A DNA stretch of 64,000 nt from the NCBI RefSeq assembly GCF_003581425.1, contig NZ_QXTG01000003.1, forward strand, positions 124,293-188,292. The letters are read 5' to 3'. Positions 1 to 10,162 of the stretch are shown here, in pieces (position 1 is the first letter of the stretch; each line of letters opens with the position of its first letter). The stretch is from Amnibacterium setariae. Its GTDB lineage: Bacteria; Actinomycetota; Actinomycetes; Actinomycetales; Microbacteriaceae. The translations under genes and the position numbers were made by a program. The notes under the pieces were generated by a model. It was not told where the DNA came from and did no database searches. It was given only the letters and a program-made list of their open reading frames with translations.

Positions 1-1914
1 GCGCGCTGCCTGAACTGCGCCGAGGGCCCGACGGACACGCCGTGCGGCGTCTGCCCGAGCTGCGTGGAGCTCGGCCGCGACGGCGGCGGCTCGCTCGACG
101 TGGTCGAGATCGACGCGGCGAGCCACAACGGCGTCGACGACGCCCGCGACCTGCGCGAGCGGGCGGTGTTCGCCCCGGCCCGCGACCGCTACAAGATCTT
201 CATCCTCGACGAGGCGCACATGGTGACCTCGCAGGGGTTCAACGCGCTGCTCAAGATCGTGGAGGAGCCGCCGGAGCACGTGAAGTTCATCTTCGCGACG
301 ACGGAGCCCGAGAAGGTCATCGGCACGATCCGCTCCCGCACCCACCACTACCCGTTCCGCCTCGTCGCGCCCGCGCAGCTGCTCGACTACGTCGCGCACC
401 TCTGCGAGGAGGAGGGTGTGCGCGTGGAGGCCGGCGTGCTCCCGCTGGTCGTGAAGGCCGGCGGCGGGTCCCCCCGCGACACCCTGTCGCTGCTCGACCA
501 GCTGATCGCCGGGTCGGAGGGCGACCTGGTCGAGTACGAGCGCGCGACCGCGCTGCTCGGCTACACGAGCGCCTCGCTCATCGACGACGTGGTCGCCGCG
601 GTCGCGGAGGGCGACGCGGCCGGCGCGTTCGCGGCCGTCGACCGGATCGTGCAGACCGGGCAGGACCCGCGGCGGTTCGTCGAGGACCTGCTCGAGCGGA
701 TGCGCGACCTCATCGTGGTCGCGGCCACCGGCGACGCGGCGGCGAGCGTGCTCCGCGGTGCGCCGGCCGACCAGCTCGCCGCGCTCACGGTGCAGGCGCA
801 GCGCTTCGGCACGGCCGAGCTCTCCCGCATCGCCGACACGATCAGCGACGCGCTCGACGAGATGGTCGGGGCGACCTCGCCGCGGCTGCACCTCGAGCTC
901 ATGGTCGCGCGCATGCTCGTGCCCGCGACCGACATCGGCGCCGCGGCGACGCGCATCGAGCGGCTCGAGCGCCGGGTCGGCGTCGAGGCCGCGCCCTCCG
1001 CGTCGGCGCCCGCCCGGGCCGCCGCACCGGCGGCACCGGTCGCGACGCCCGCCCGTCCGGCGGCGGACGCGGCGCCGGTCGTCCGACCGCCGTCGTTCGA
1101 CGTGCCGCCGCCCTCGGCCCCGGTCCCGCCCGCGCGGCCCGCCGCTGCGGCGGCGACCCCGCCCGCCGCCGCGACCGACGTGCCCGCGCCCCAGCCGGCG
1201 CGCCCGGCGGGGGCGCCGCTCACGATCCAGCACGTCCGCGACGCCTGGCCCGAGGTCCTCGAGACCGTGCAGCGCGCGAAGCGCAGCGCCTGGGCCGTCG
1301 TCTACACCTCCTACCCGCTGGCGCTGCAGGACGACGTGCTCACGCTCGCGTTCGTCAGCCGCAGCGACGTCGAGGGCTTCAAGCGGCCCGCCCAGACCGG
1401 CGGCGGGGTGAGCGAGGTGCTCCGCACCGCGATCCTCGAGGTGCTCGGCGTCCGCGTGAAGTTCCTGCCGCGCGTCGACGGCGGCGCGGGCCGGGCCGAG
1501 ACGACCCCGGCCGCGACCGCGCCCGTGGCGGACCCGCCCGCGGAGGACGTGCCGCCCGACGACGTGCCGCCCCCGGACCCCTACGAGGACGAGGAGCCGC
1601 GTCGCGCCCCGGTCGCGCCGGTGCCGGTGCGGGCCGCGGCGCCGGACGTCGCCCCGCCCGCGCCGCCGGTCGTCCCGGTGGTCTCCGAGCCCCTGCCGCC
1701 CGCCGGCTGGGGCGCTCCGGTCCCCGTGCCGGCGCCCGAGCCCGAGCCCGAGCCCGAGGCGGCGGAGCCCGAGCCGGCTCCTGCCGCCGTCACGACACCG
1801 GTCCCGCCGATCCGCCCGGACGAGCACCAGCGCTACGGCGAAGCCGTGGTGCGGGAGCTGCTCGGTGCGAGCTTCCTCGAGGAGACCGTGATCACCCCGA
1901 CCGAGGTGCGGTAG
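1..1914 (+). CDS. dnaX: DNA polymerase III subunits gamma/tau, 5' end missing
   Basis: Clamp-loader ATPase of the replicative polymerase; the start codon and Walker A region lie upstream of the window. The reading frame is open from base 1 and begins in the zinc-binding module (CPSC around codons 18-21). The Walker B/DEAH box (LDEAHM, near codon 70), the clamp-loader stretch NALLKIVEEPPE and a sensor-like SRTHHYPF follow. After about codon 330 the protein becomes Ala/Pro-rich and low in complexity, with one ordered island (LTIQHVRDAWPEVLE, near codon 410) typical of actinobacterial tau C-terminal domains. A Pro-Glu repeat encoded by tandem CCCGAG sits near codon 580. It stops at TAG 3 nt before recR, the usual dnaX-recR order. 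No obvious slippery heptamer was identified by eye, so a separate gamma product cannot be claimed. Confidence 0.95.
   Translation, partial: ARCLNCAEGPTDTPCGVCPSCVELGRDGGGSLDVVEIDAASHNGVDDARDLRERAVFAPARDRYKIFILDEAHMVTSQGFNALLKIVEEPPEHVKFIFATTEPEKVIGTIRSRTHHYPFRLVAPAQLLDYVAHLCEEEGVRVEAGVLPLVVKAGGGSPRDTLSLLDQLIAGSEGDLVEYERATALLGYTSASLIDDVVAAVAEGDAAGAFAAVDRIVQTGQDPRRFVEDLLERMRDLIVVAATGDAAASVLRGAPADQLAALTVQAQRFGTAELSRIADTISDALDEMVGATSPRLHLELMVARMLVPATDIGAAATRIERLERRVGVEAAPSASAPARAAAPAAPVATPARPAADAAPVVRPPSFDVPPPSAPVPPARPAAAAATPPAAATDVPAPQPARPAGAPLTIQHVRDAWPEVLETVQRAKRSAWAVVYTSYPLALQDDVLTLAFVSRSDVEGFKRPAQTGGGVSEVLRTAILEVLGVRVKFLPRVDGGAGRAETTPAATAPVADPPAEDVPPDDVPPPDPYEDEEPRRAPVAPVPVRAAAPDVAPPAPPVVPVVSEPLPPAGWGAPVPVPAPEPEPEPEAAEPEPAPAAVTTPVPPIRPDEHQRYGEAVVRELLGASFLEETVITPTEVR
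1735..1758 (+). repeat. (CCCGAG)4 tandem hexamer inside dnaX
   Basis: Four perfect in-frame copies of CCCGAG encode alternating Pro-Glu in the acidic linker of the tau tail. A six-base period keeps the frame, so copy-number change would alter linker length without truncation. Confidence 0.8.
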
Positions 1915-1917
1915 CCC

Positions 1918-2517
1918 ATGTACGAAGGCATCGTCCAGGAGCTGATCGACGAGCTGGGCCGCCTGCCGGGCATCGGCCCGAAGTCGGCGCAGCGCATCGC
2001 GTTCCACATCGTCCAGACCCGCGGGTTCGACGTCTCCCGGCTCGGCGAGATCCTGCTCGAGGTGCGGGAGAAGGTCCGCTTCTGCTCCCTCTGCGGGAAC
2101 GTCGCCGACCAGGACCGCTGCGGCATCTGCCGCGACGCGCGCCGGAACCGGGCGACGATCTGCGTCGTCGAGGAGCCGAAGGACGTCGCCGCGATCGAGC
2201 GCACCCGCGAGTACCGGGGGCTCTACCACGTGCTCGGCGGCGCGCTCAGCCCCATCGACGGCATCGGCCCCGACGACCTCCGCATCCGCGAGCTCGTCCA
2301 GCGGCTCGCCGACGGCGAGGTGCAGGAGGTCATCATCGCGACCGACCCGAACATGACGGGCGAGGCGACCGCGACCTACCTCTCCCGCCTGCTGAAGACG
2401 ATGGCCGTGCCCGTCAGCCGCCTCGCCTCCGGCCTGCCCGTCGGCGGCGACCTGGAGTACGCGGACGAGGTCACGCTCGGCCGCGCCTTCGAGGGCCGTC
2501 GCCTGGTCGAGCACTAG
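1918..2517 (+). CDS. recR: Recombination mediator protein RecR
   Basis: RecR helps RecF/RecO load RecA on gapped DNA. At 199 aa it has the usual family length. Residues 1-25 carry the helix-hairpin-helix ([14 protein letters not shown]). A four-cysteine zinc finger follows at C56, C59, C68 and C71 (CSLC...CGIC), then a Toprim domain starting near residue 80 (ICVVEEPKD) and running to about 170. The ATG is 3 nt after the dnaX stop, so the two are almost certainly co-transcribed, as in most bacteria. The C-terminus ends in the characteristic [16 protein letters not shown] region. Confidence 0.97.
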   Translation: MYEGIVQELIDELGRLPGIGPKSAQRIAFHIVQTRGFDVSRLGEILLEVREKVRFCSLCGNVADQDRCGICRDARRNRATICVVEEPKDVAAIERTREYRGLYHVLGGALSPIDGIGPDDLRIRELVQRLADGEVQEVIIATDPNMTGEATATYLSRLLKTMAVPVSRLASGLPVGGDLEYADEVTLGRAFEGRRLVEH

Positions 2518-2566
2518 CCCGCCCGACGCGGTCGCGTCGCAGCGCGGCGGCGTGCGGGTCCGGCGT

Positions 2567-2572
2567 TACGAT
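2567..2572 (+). promoter_or_regulatory. Candidate -10 (TACGAT), leaderless start
   Basis: TACGAT matches the TAnnnT -10 consensus and ends 5 nt before the ATG at 2578, with no Shine-Dalgarno sequence between. Transcription would begin at or next to the start codon. Confidence 0.5.
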
Positions 2573-2577
2573 CGCGC

Positions 2578-3408
2578 ATGCTCGTCCCGATCGGCGCCGG
2601 CACCACCATCTCCCTCACGGACGCCGGGCACGGCCCGGCCGTCGTCCTGCTGCACGGCTGGCCCGTCACCGCGCTGCACTGGCGGCACGTCGTGCCCGTG
2701 CTGCTCCGCGCCGGGTACCGGACGATCGAGGTCGAGGCGCGCGGGCTCGGCGACGCGTCGTCCGGACGCGGGGGCCACGCGAAGGCGACGCTCGCGGACG
2801 AGGTGCTCGCGGCGCTCGACGCGATCGGGGTGCGCCGGTTCGCGGTCGTCGGCCACGACGTCGGCGCGACGATCGCGCTGCTCATGGCGGCGGCGCAGCC
2901 CGGCCGCGTCGCCGCGATCGCCGTCGAGGAGGAGGTGTCGCCCGGCATCGAGGTGGAGGCGCACGAGTCCGACTCGTACCCCTCCTGGCACCTCCCGCTG
3001 TTCACGGCGCCGGAGGGCGTGGCCGAGCGGCTGCTCGCCGGTCGGCTCGACGCGACCGTCGACGCCTACCTCGGCGGCAGCGCCGGCCCCGCCGGCCTCG
3101 ACTTCGACGCGCACGTCGGGTACATGAGCGCCTACGCCACCGACGACCGGCTCGCCTCGACCCTCGCGCTCTACCGGTCGGCGCAGGAGGACGCCGTCGC
3201 CGTCCGGCGCGCGGTGCGCCGCCGGCTGCCGATGCCCGGGCTGGCGATCGCGGGCCGGTTCGGTCGCGGCGGCCAGGTCGCCGAGGCGCTCGCGCACTCC
3301 GTCTCCCGCGTGCACTCGGTCGTCGCGCGGGACGCCGGGCACTACCCCGCCGAGGAGGCCCCGGACGCGGTCAACGGCGCGCTGATCCCGTTCCTGCGCG
3401 CCGCGTAG
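2578..3408 (+). CDS. Alpha/beta hydrolase, epoxide hydrolase-like
   Basis: Alpha/beta-fold hydrolase of 276 aa. The oxyanion HGWP motif is near residue 27. The nucleophile elbow near residue 97 reads GHDVGA, with Asp rather than Ser, as in epoxide hydrolases and haloalkane dehalogenases. The catalytic His is in DAGHYPAEE near residue 250. The substrate cannot be told from sequence. No signal peptide, so cytoplasmic. It stands alone after recR, with its own candidate promoter 5 nt before the ATG, and converges on the glycosyltransferase with a 16-bp gap. The family call is firm, the epoxide/halide preference is an inference from the Asp nucleophile. Confidence 0.85.
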   Translation: MLVPIGAGTTISLTDAGHGPAVVLLHGWPVTALHWRHVVPVLLRAGYRTIEVEARGLGDASSGRGGHAKATLADEVLAALDAIGVRRFAVVGHDVGATIALLMAAAQPGRVAAIAVEEEVSPGIEVEAHESDSYPSWHLPLFTAPEGVAERLLAGRLDATVDAYLGGSAGPAGLDFDAHVGYMSAYATDDRLASTLALYRSAQEDAVAVRRAVRRRLPMPGLAIAGRFGRGGQVAEALAHSVSRVHSVVARDAGHYPAEEAPDAVNGALIPFLRAA

Positions 3409-3424
3409 CGGCGGGCGACGCCCC

Positions 3425-4525
3425 TCAGCGGACGGCGCCGCCCGACCCGGCGTCGGGGTCGACGTCCGGGACGAGGTCCGCGGGCGCGCGCCGCTTCCCG
3501 AGCTGCAGCACCTCCGGGTCCGGCACGGCGAGCCCGAGCGTGCGGAGCACCTCGACGTCGGAGCCCGACATCTGGATCAGGATGCGGTGCAGCAGCGGCC
3601 GGGGCACCCGCGCCAGCACGTCGGCGTTGCGACGCGCCTGCTCCTGCCGCACGGCCGGCAGCAGCCGCGCGGCCCGCCGGTGCTGCGACAGCAGGATCGC
3701 CAGGTAGCCCCGCCACAGCTTCGGCAGGAACCGCTCCGCCTCGCGGTCGGCCGACACGGCGACGAGCGACCGCTCGAGCGAGTCGAAGTAGTGCAGCTGC
3801 CGTGCGTCACCGATCTGCGTGAGCGAGGTCGTGACGCCGCGCCGGTAGCGGTAGCCGTTGAGGTCCTCGAACGAGACGCGGCCGCCGGACAGCAGGACGC
3901 GCCACCACCAGTCGCGGTCCTCAGCGGTCAGCAGCTCCTCCGCGAACGTCAGGCCGTGCTCGAGGAGGAACGACCGGCGGTAGAAGCCGCCCCACGCCGT
4001 CGGGAAGTCGACGATCGACGGCCGGTGCACCGGCAGGACGTGCTCGCGGACGTCGACGGGCCGGCCGCGGACCCCGATCGGGTTCCGCACGACGTCGCGG
4101 CGGTTGCCCGTGACCCGCGTGTGGTCGACGCGCATCACGTCGACGTCGCGCTCCTCGAAGCGCGCAAGGGCCTCGTCGAGGTAGCGCGGAGCGATCCAGT
4201 CGTCGCCGTCGAGGAACGTCACGACGGGAGCGGTCGCCTCCGCGAGCCCGCGGTTGCGGCCCGCCGAGAGACCGGTCGTCGCGTCGAGGTGCAGCAGCCG
4301 CGCGAGCGGGAAGCCGCCGAGCGCGGCCGCCGCGATGTCGGGCGTCGCGTCCTGCGAGTGGTCGTCGACGAACAGCAGCTCGACGTCCTGCCGCTCGGTG
4401 CGGGCGAGGGTGGCGAGCAGCGTCGGCAGGTACGGGGCCACGTCGCGCAGCGGGACGACGACGGAGAGCCGAGGGGCCTGGGTCACGCGGTAGGGCGCCT
4501 TCCGGTGGAGGTCGAGGGCGGCCAC
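3425..4525 (-). CDS. Family 2 glycosyltransferase
   Basis: GT-A fold transferase, probably acting on a cell-surface glycan or teichoic-type polymer. The N-terminal domain has the classical order: LSVVVPLRD strand, DDHSQD (first acidic motif), SAGRNRGL, and FLDGDDW with the metal-binding DGDD near residue 108. The later AEDRDWWWRVL motif (ED-like catalytic base, near residue 207) supports a functional enzyme. The last ~100 aa are Arg/Leu-rich and family-specific. At 366 aa with no membrane segments it looks cytosolic or peripheral. The GTG at 4525 is taken as start; GTG at 4486 (giving MTQAPRLSVVV) fits the domain boundary equally well. It is divergent from the polysialyltransferase-like gene across 64 bp, suggesting a shared surface-glycan role. 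Confidence 0.88.
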   Translation of the reverse strand: MAALDLHRKAPYRVTQAPRLSVVVPLRDVAPYLPTLLATLARTERQDVELLFVDDHSQDATPDIAAAALGGFPLARLLHLDATTGLSAGRNRGLAEATAPVVTFLDGDDWIAPRYLDEALARFEERDVDVMRVDHTRVTGNRRDVVRNPIGVRGRPVDVREHVLPVHRPSIVDFPTAWGGFYRRSFLLEHGLTFAEELLTAEDRDWWWRVLLSGGRVSFEDLNGYRYRRGVTTSLTQIGDARQLHYFDSLERSLVAVSADREAERFLPKLWRGYLAILLSQHRRAARLLPAVRQEQARRNADVLARVPRPLLHRILIQMSGSDVEVLRTLGLAVPDPEVLQLGKRRAPADLVPDVDPDAGSGGAVR

Positions 4526-4555
4526 CGTGTCACCGGATGGTTGCCGGACGGTGGA

Positions 4556-4572
4556 CCGCCGGTAACCGGCGG
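4556..4572. promoter_or_regulatory. Hyphenated palindrome between divergent glycosyltransferases
   Basis: CCGCCGGT-A-ACCGGCGG, two perfect 8-bp arms around one base, sits 4 bp upstream of the candidate -10 TACGGT (4577-4582) of the plus-strand gene and inside the 64-bp divergent promoter region. The position fits an operator; a transcript hairpin is the alternative. Confidence 0.5.
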
Positions 4573-4576
4573 GGGT

Positions 4577-4582
4577 TACGGT
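4577..4582 (+). promoter_or_regulatory. Candidate -10 (TACGGT), leaderless start
   Basis: TACGGT ends 7 nt before the GTG at 4590 and no Shine-Dalgarno sequence intervenes, consistent with a leaderless mRNA. Confidence 0.5.
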
Positions 4583-4589
4583 CCGCCCC

Positions 4590-5963
4590 GTGCGTCACGT
4601 CTTCGAGGTCTCCACCGGGTTCGGGCTGTGCGGCGTCGCCGCGATCATCGAGCGGTTCGACACCGGCTCGCCGGAGGACCGCGTGCTCCTCGTAGCGAAC
4701 ACCGTGCAGGCGTTCGAGGCCGTGCCCGCGGTGCACGAGCTGCCGGAGTACGCGCCGCTGCTGCGGCTGTTCGGCCGGGTCGTCCACCTGAACGACCTCA
4801 TCGCGCCCGAGCACCCGCACGGCTGGTCGCCGAGCCCGGGCACGCACGCCGCCCGGCTCGCCGCCGCGCAGCTGCATGCCGCGTGCGGCATCGACGAGGG
4901 GGAGGAGCACCGGCTGTGGGTGGAGTCGATCCACGGCACCGCGTCAGCGTCCCTGGTCCGGCTGTTCGAGCACGCCCGCATCTCGGTCTACGCGGACGGC
5001 CTGATGACCTACGGGCCGACCCGCATCGGCATCCCGGCGCTCGTCGGCGACCGCGTCGACGAGGTCGTGCACCTCGACCTCGTGCCCGGCCTGCAGCCCT
5101 GGGTGCTGCGCGAGTTCGGGCCCGAGTACCGCTCGTTCCCGCTCGACGGGTTCCTGCGGGTGCTCGAGTCCGTGGGGCGGGTCGACGCGCCGCCCGTCGA
5201 GGGCCCGGTCGCGGTCGTCGTCGGGCAGTACCTCGCCGACCTCGGGCTGCTCACCGCGGAGGAGGACGCCGAGCTGCTGTCGCGGATGATCCGCGTCGCC
5301 ACCGAGCAGCTCCCCGGCCGGCCGGTGCTCGTGCGGGCGCACCCGAAGGCCGCGGCGCACGCGACCGCGGCGGTGGTCGCCGGCTTCGCGGCCGAGGGGC
5401 ACGACGTACGGCTGCTGCCGACGAGCGGGCTGGTCGAGACGCTCTTCTCGGCGCTCGACGTCGCGCTCGTCGTGAGCTGCTTCTCGACGGCGCTGCTCAC
5501 GGCCCGCGCCATGGGGATCCGCACGGTGTCGGTGGGCGCCGCGGCGGTGCTGCAGCGGCTGCGGCCGTACCAGAACAGCAACCGGATGGCGATCGTGCTC
5601 GCGGACCTGCTGAACGAGTCGGTGCCGCTCGGCGGCGGCGCCCTCCGGCCCGCCGAGCCCGATCCGGTGCTCGTCGACCTCGTCGCCGCCGTGACCGCGA
5701 TCAGCATGCAGCCGGGCACGCTCGAGCAGCAGCTCGGGGTGCACGACGCCGCGGTCCGTGCGCTGGCGCCCGGGCAGGCCGCCGTGCTCCGCCGCTACGT
5801 CGGCCTCGAGCGGCTCCGCCGGCTGGTGGCGGACCTGCCCGCGCCGGAGCCGTCGCTCGCGAGCCGGGTGCGCCGGAGCGCCTCCCGGGTCCCGGCCCTG
5901 CGGCAGGCGTATCTGACGGCGCGGCGCGCCCGCGAGGCCTGGGCCGTCGCGGCCGGCCGCTGA
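4590..5963 (+). CDS. Polysialyltransferase-like glycosyltransferase
   Basis: 457-aa protein resembling the alpha-2,8-polysialyltransferase family. Supporting motifs in order are YADGL (near residue 135, equivalent to the acidic D/E-D/E-G motif), VRAHPKA (near 250, the HP motif) and SCFSTAL (near 295, the paired Ser/Thr motif). No signal peptide or membrane segment is seen. The sugar is not known: no sialic acid synthesis gene (neuA/neuB type) lies in the window, so sialic acid as substrate should not be assumed. GTG start at 4590, with a candidate -10 7 nt upstream. It is divergent from a GT2 enzyme, and the pair probably decorates a surface glycan. Family call moderately firm, activity inferred. 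Confidence 0.72.
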   Translation: MRHVFEVSTGFGLCGVAAIIERFDTGSPEDRVLLVANTVQAFEAVPAVHELPEYAPLLRLFGRVVHLNDLIAPEHPHGWSPSPGTHAARLAAAQLHAACGIDEGEEHRLWVESIHGTASASLVRLFEHARISVYADGLMTYGPTRIGIPALVGDRVDEVVHLDLVPGLQPWVLREFGPEYRSFPLDGFLRVLESVGRVDAPPVEGPVAVVVGQYLADLGLLTAEEDAELLSRMIRVATEQLPGRPVLVRAHPKAAAHATAAVVAGFAAEGHDVRLLPTSGLVETLFSALDVALVVSCFSTALLTARAMGIRTVSVGAAAVLQRLRPYQNSNRMAIVLADLLNESVPLGGGALRPAEPDPVLVDLVAAVTAISMQPGTLEQQLGVHDAAVRALAPGQAAVLRRYVGLERLRRLVADLPAPEPSLASRVRRSASRVPALRQAYLTARRAREAWAVAAGR

Positions 5964-8369
<2,406 letters not shown>

Positions 8370-8374
8370 CGGTC

Positions 8375-8423
8375 CGTCACGCCGCCCTCCGAAAGGGGGA
8401 GGCGCCGCGGCCCGGGGCGTGAT
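8375..8423. terminator. GC-rich hairpin after asd
   Basis: Inner arms CGCCCTCC / GGGAGGCG (about 8382-8404) around GAAAGG, with an outer partial pairing of CGTCACGCC (8375-8383) and GGCGTGATG. No U tract, so an I-shaped actinobacterial-type terminator or mRNA-stabilising structure rather than a canonical intrinsic terminator. Confidence 0.4.
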
Positions 8424-8434
8424 GCACTGGAGCG

Positions 8435-8689
8435 GTGGTGCTGCTCTGGCTCGCGGTGGGGGCGTTCTACGCCGTCGTGCTGCTCGTCGGGCTCGGCGTC
8501 ATGGTCGTCGCGACGGGCTCCTCCGTCGTGCTCGCGTTCCGGCGCGACCGCGTGCCGCCGCTGCGCCGCGCACGGCTGACCGCCGCGGTGCTGCTGGTCC
8601 TCGCCGGGGCCGCCGCGGTCGCGCTGGCGCTGCTCTGGTTCGGCCGCGAGGGCGCGGACGTGCTCCGCGCGGCCTTCGCCACGCTCTGA
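8435..8689 (+). CDS. Small two-span membrane protein, function unknown
   Basis: 84-aa hydrophobic protein, family not recognised. Two predicted membrane helices, roughly residues 3-31 and 47-69, are separated by a basic Arg-rich loop (FRRDRVPPLRRARL), predicting a cytoplasmic loop by the positive-inside rule. GTG start at 8435; codon usage shows the strong third-position GC of real genes. It lies between the asd hairpin and the stem-loop repeat at 8694-8748, so it may be an independent unit or a read-through product of lysC-asd. It could be spurious, but the coherent two-helix profile argues otherwise. Confidence 0.55.
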   Translation: MVLLWLAVGAFYAVVLLVGLGVMVVATGSSVVLAFRRDRVPPLRRARLTAAVLLVLAGAAAVALALLWFGREGADVLRAAFATL

Positions 8690-8693
8690 ACTC

Positions 8694-8748
8694 TTCCGTT
8701 TCGAAGGAGATCCTCAAGCCGCGCTCGGAAAACTCCTTCAAAAGGGAA
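8694..8748. repeat. Stem-loop repeat element, copy A
   Basis: Imperfect inverted repeat with 17-nt arms (8694-8710 and 8732-8748; 14 of 17 pair) around GAAGGAG / CTCCTTC. It shares sequence and architecture with copy B at 59330-59382, including the GAAGGAG..TCCTCA left arm and ACTCCTTCA right arm. It is AT-richer than its surroundings. Here it separates two co-directional genes, 1-2 bp before the ribosome site of the GntP permease. Confidence 0.7.
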
Positions 8749-8758
8749 TGAGGAGCGC

Positions 8759-10132
8759 ATGCAGATCCTGCTCGCGGCGAAGGCCACCGGATCCGAGCCG
8801 CAGCTGGTGATCGCGGCGCTGATCGGCATCGCGGTGATCGTGACGCTGATCACCTGGCTGAAGGTCCACCCGTTCCTCGCACTGCTGCTCGGCGCCCTGA
8901 CGACGGGTCTCGTCGCCGGCGCGAGCGGGCCGGACGTCGTGACGAGCTTCGCGAAGGGGTTCGGGGACACCTCGGCCTCCGTCGGCATCCTGATCGGCCT
9001 CGGCGGCATGTACGGGCGGCTGCTTGCCGACTCCGGCGGCGCCGGCCGCATCGTCGACACCCTCGTCGCCCGGGCGGGGAAGCGCTCGCTGCCCTGGATC
9101 ATGGGCCTCATCGGCGCGCTGATCGGCCTGCCGATGTTCTTCGAGATCGGCCTCGTGCTGCTCGTGCCGATCATCCTGCTCGTCGCGAAGCGGGCGCAGG
9201 TCCGGCTGATGACGGTCGCGATCCCGACCCTCGCCGGGCTGTCGGCCATGCACGGGTTCGTGCCCCCGCACCCCGGCCCGCTCGTCGCCATCGCGGGGCT
9301 GAAGGCCGACCTCGGCACGACCCTGCTGCTCGGCATCGTCGTCGCGATCCCCACGGTGGTCGTCGCCGGCCCGCTGCTCAGCTACCTCGTCCGGCGGCTC
9401 GTGCCCGTCGACGCGCCCGACTCCCAGTACGACGAGGACACCGCGGACGACGCCGTCCGGCCGCCGTTCGTCCTCGCCCTGATCAGCGTGCTGCTGCCGG
9501 TCGCGCTGCTGCTCGTCGGCGCGATCGGCGACATCGTCGCGCCCGACTCGACTGCGGCCTGGAAGTCGCTCACGGACTTCATCGGCACGCCGACCGTGGC
9601 GCTCACGATCGCGCTCGTGGCGGGCTTCCTGCTCCTGGCCCTGCCGGCCCGGATGGACCGCCGCCGGATCTCGACGACGCTGACGGAGGCGCTGCCGCCC
9701 ATCGCCGGCATCCTGCTCATCGTCGGGGCGGGCGGCGGCTTCAAGCAGGTGCTCGTCGACACGGGGATCGGGGAGGTCATCGCGAAGGTCGCCCAGGGGG
9801 AGGGGATCACCGCCCTGCTCGTGGCGTGGACCGTCGCCGCGCTGATCCGCGTCGCCACCGGCTCCGCCACCGTCGCGACGGTGACCGCGGCCGGGCTCCT
9901 CCAGCCGCTGACGGAGGGCATGAGCGCGCCGATGATCTCGCTCATGGTGCTCGCCGTCGGCGCCGGCTCGGTCTTCCTGTCGCACGTGAACGACGCGGGC
10001 TTCTGGCTCGTGAACCAGTTCTTCAAGCTGTCGATCGGGCAGACCCTGAAGTCCTGGAGCCTGATGGAGTGCGTGCTCTCCGTCACCGGCCTCGGCGCCG
10101 TGCTCGTCGCGGCCGTCGTGGTCGGCGGCTGA
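8759..10132 (+). CDS. gntP: GntP-family gluconate:H+ symporter
   Basis: Inner-membrane permease of the GntP family (gluconate, idonate, fructuronate or related sugar acids). 457 aa, hydrophobic throughout, with about 12-14 membrane helices. Recognisable family segments are the ASVGILIGLGGMYG region (near residue 78), GLPMFFEIGLVLLVP (near 123), FVPPHPGPLVA (near 168), and SVFLSHVNDAGFWLV near 405. ATG start with GAGGAG 4-5 nt upstream. No gluconate kinase or dehydrogenase is adjacent, so the exact substrate is open. The stem-loop repeat A just upstream may isolate it from the previous unit. Family assignment is firm, the gntP symbol is by family only. Confidence 0.87.
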   Translation: MQILLAAKATGSEPQLVIAALIGIAVIVTLITWLKVHPFLALLLGALTTGLVAGASGPDVVTSFAKGFGDTSASVGILIGLGGMYGRLLADSGGAGRIVDTLVARAGKRSLPWIMGLIGALIGLPMFFEIGLVLLVPIILLVAKRAQVRLMTVAIPTLAGLSAMHGFVPPHPGPLVAIAGLKADLGTTLLLGIVVAIPTVVVAGPLLSYLVRRLVPVDAPDSQYDEDTADDAVRPPFVLALISVLLPVALLLVGAIGDIVAPDSTAAWKSLTDFIGTPTVALTIALVAGFLLLALPARMDRRRISTTLTEALPPIAGILLIVGAGGGFKQVLVDTGIGEVIAKVAQGEGITALLVAWTVAALIRVATGSATVATVTAAGLLQPLTEGMSAPMISLMVLAVGAGSVFLSHVNDAGFWLVNQFFKLSIGQTLKSWSLMECVLSVTGLGAVLVAAVVVGG

Positions 10133-10148
10133 CCGGCCGCGCGCGAAC

Positions 10149-10154
10149 TAGGCT
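10149..10154 (+). promoter_or_regulatory. Candidate -10 (TAGGCT) of mqo
   Basis: TAGGCT ends 8 nt before the mqo GTG, with no Shine-Dalgarno sequence, consistent with a leaderless transcript. Confidence 0.45.
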
Positions 10155-10162
10155 GTCGGACC

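Noticed and set aside
1-2517. Replication origin near dnaX-recR
   Set aside because: No dnaA, DnaA-box cluster or AT-rich region; dnaX-recR is a common non-origin pair.
42-3707. 1221-codon open frame over dnaX, recR and the hydrolase in another frame
   Set aside because: High GC leaves few stops in shadow frames; the translation is Arg/Ala/Gly-rich without domains, while the overlapping frames encode known proteins.
8419-8751. Longer gene running from the asd hairpin through the stem-loop repeat
   Set aside because: The 84-aa frame with two coherent helices is the better gene; the longer frame is Arg-rich and includes the repeat.
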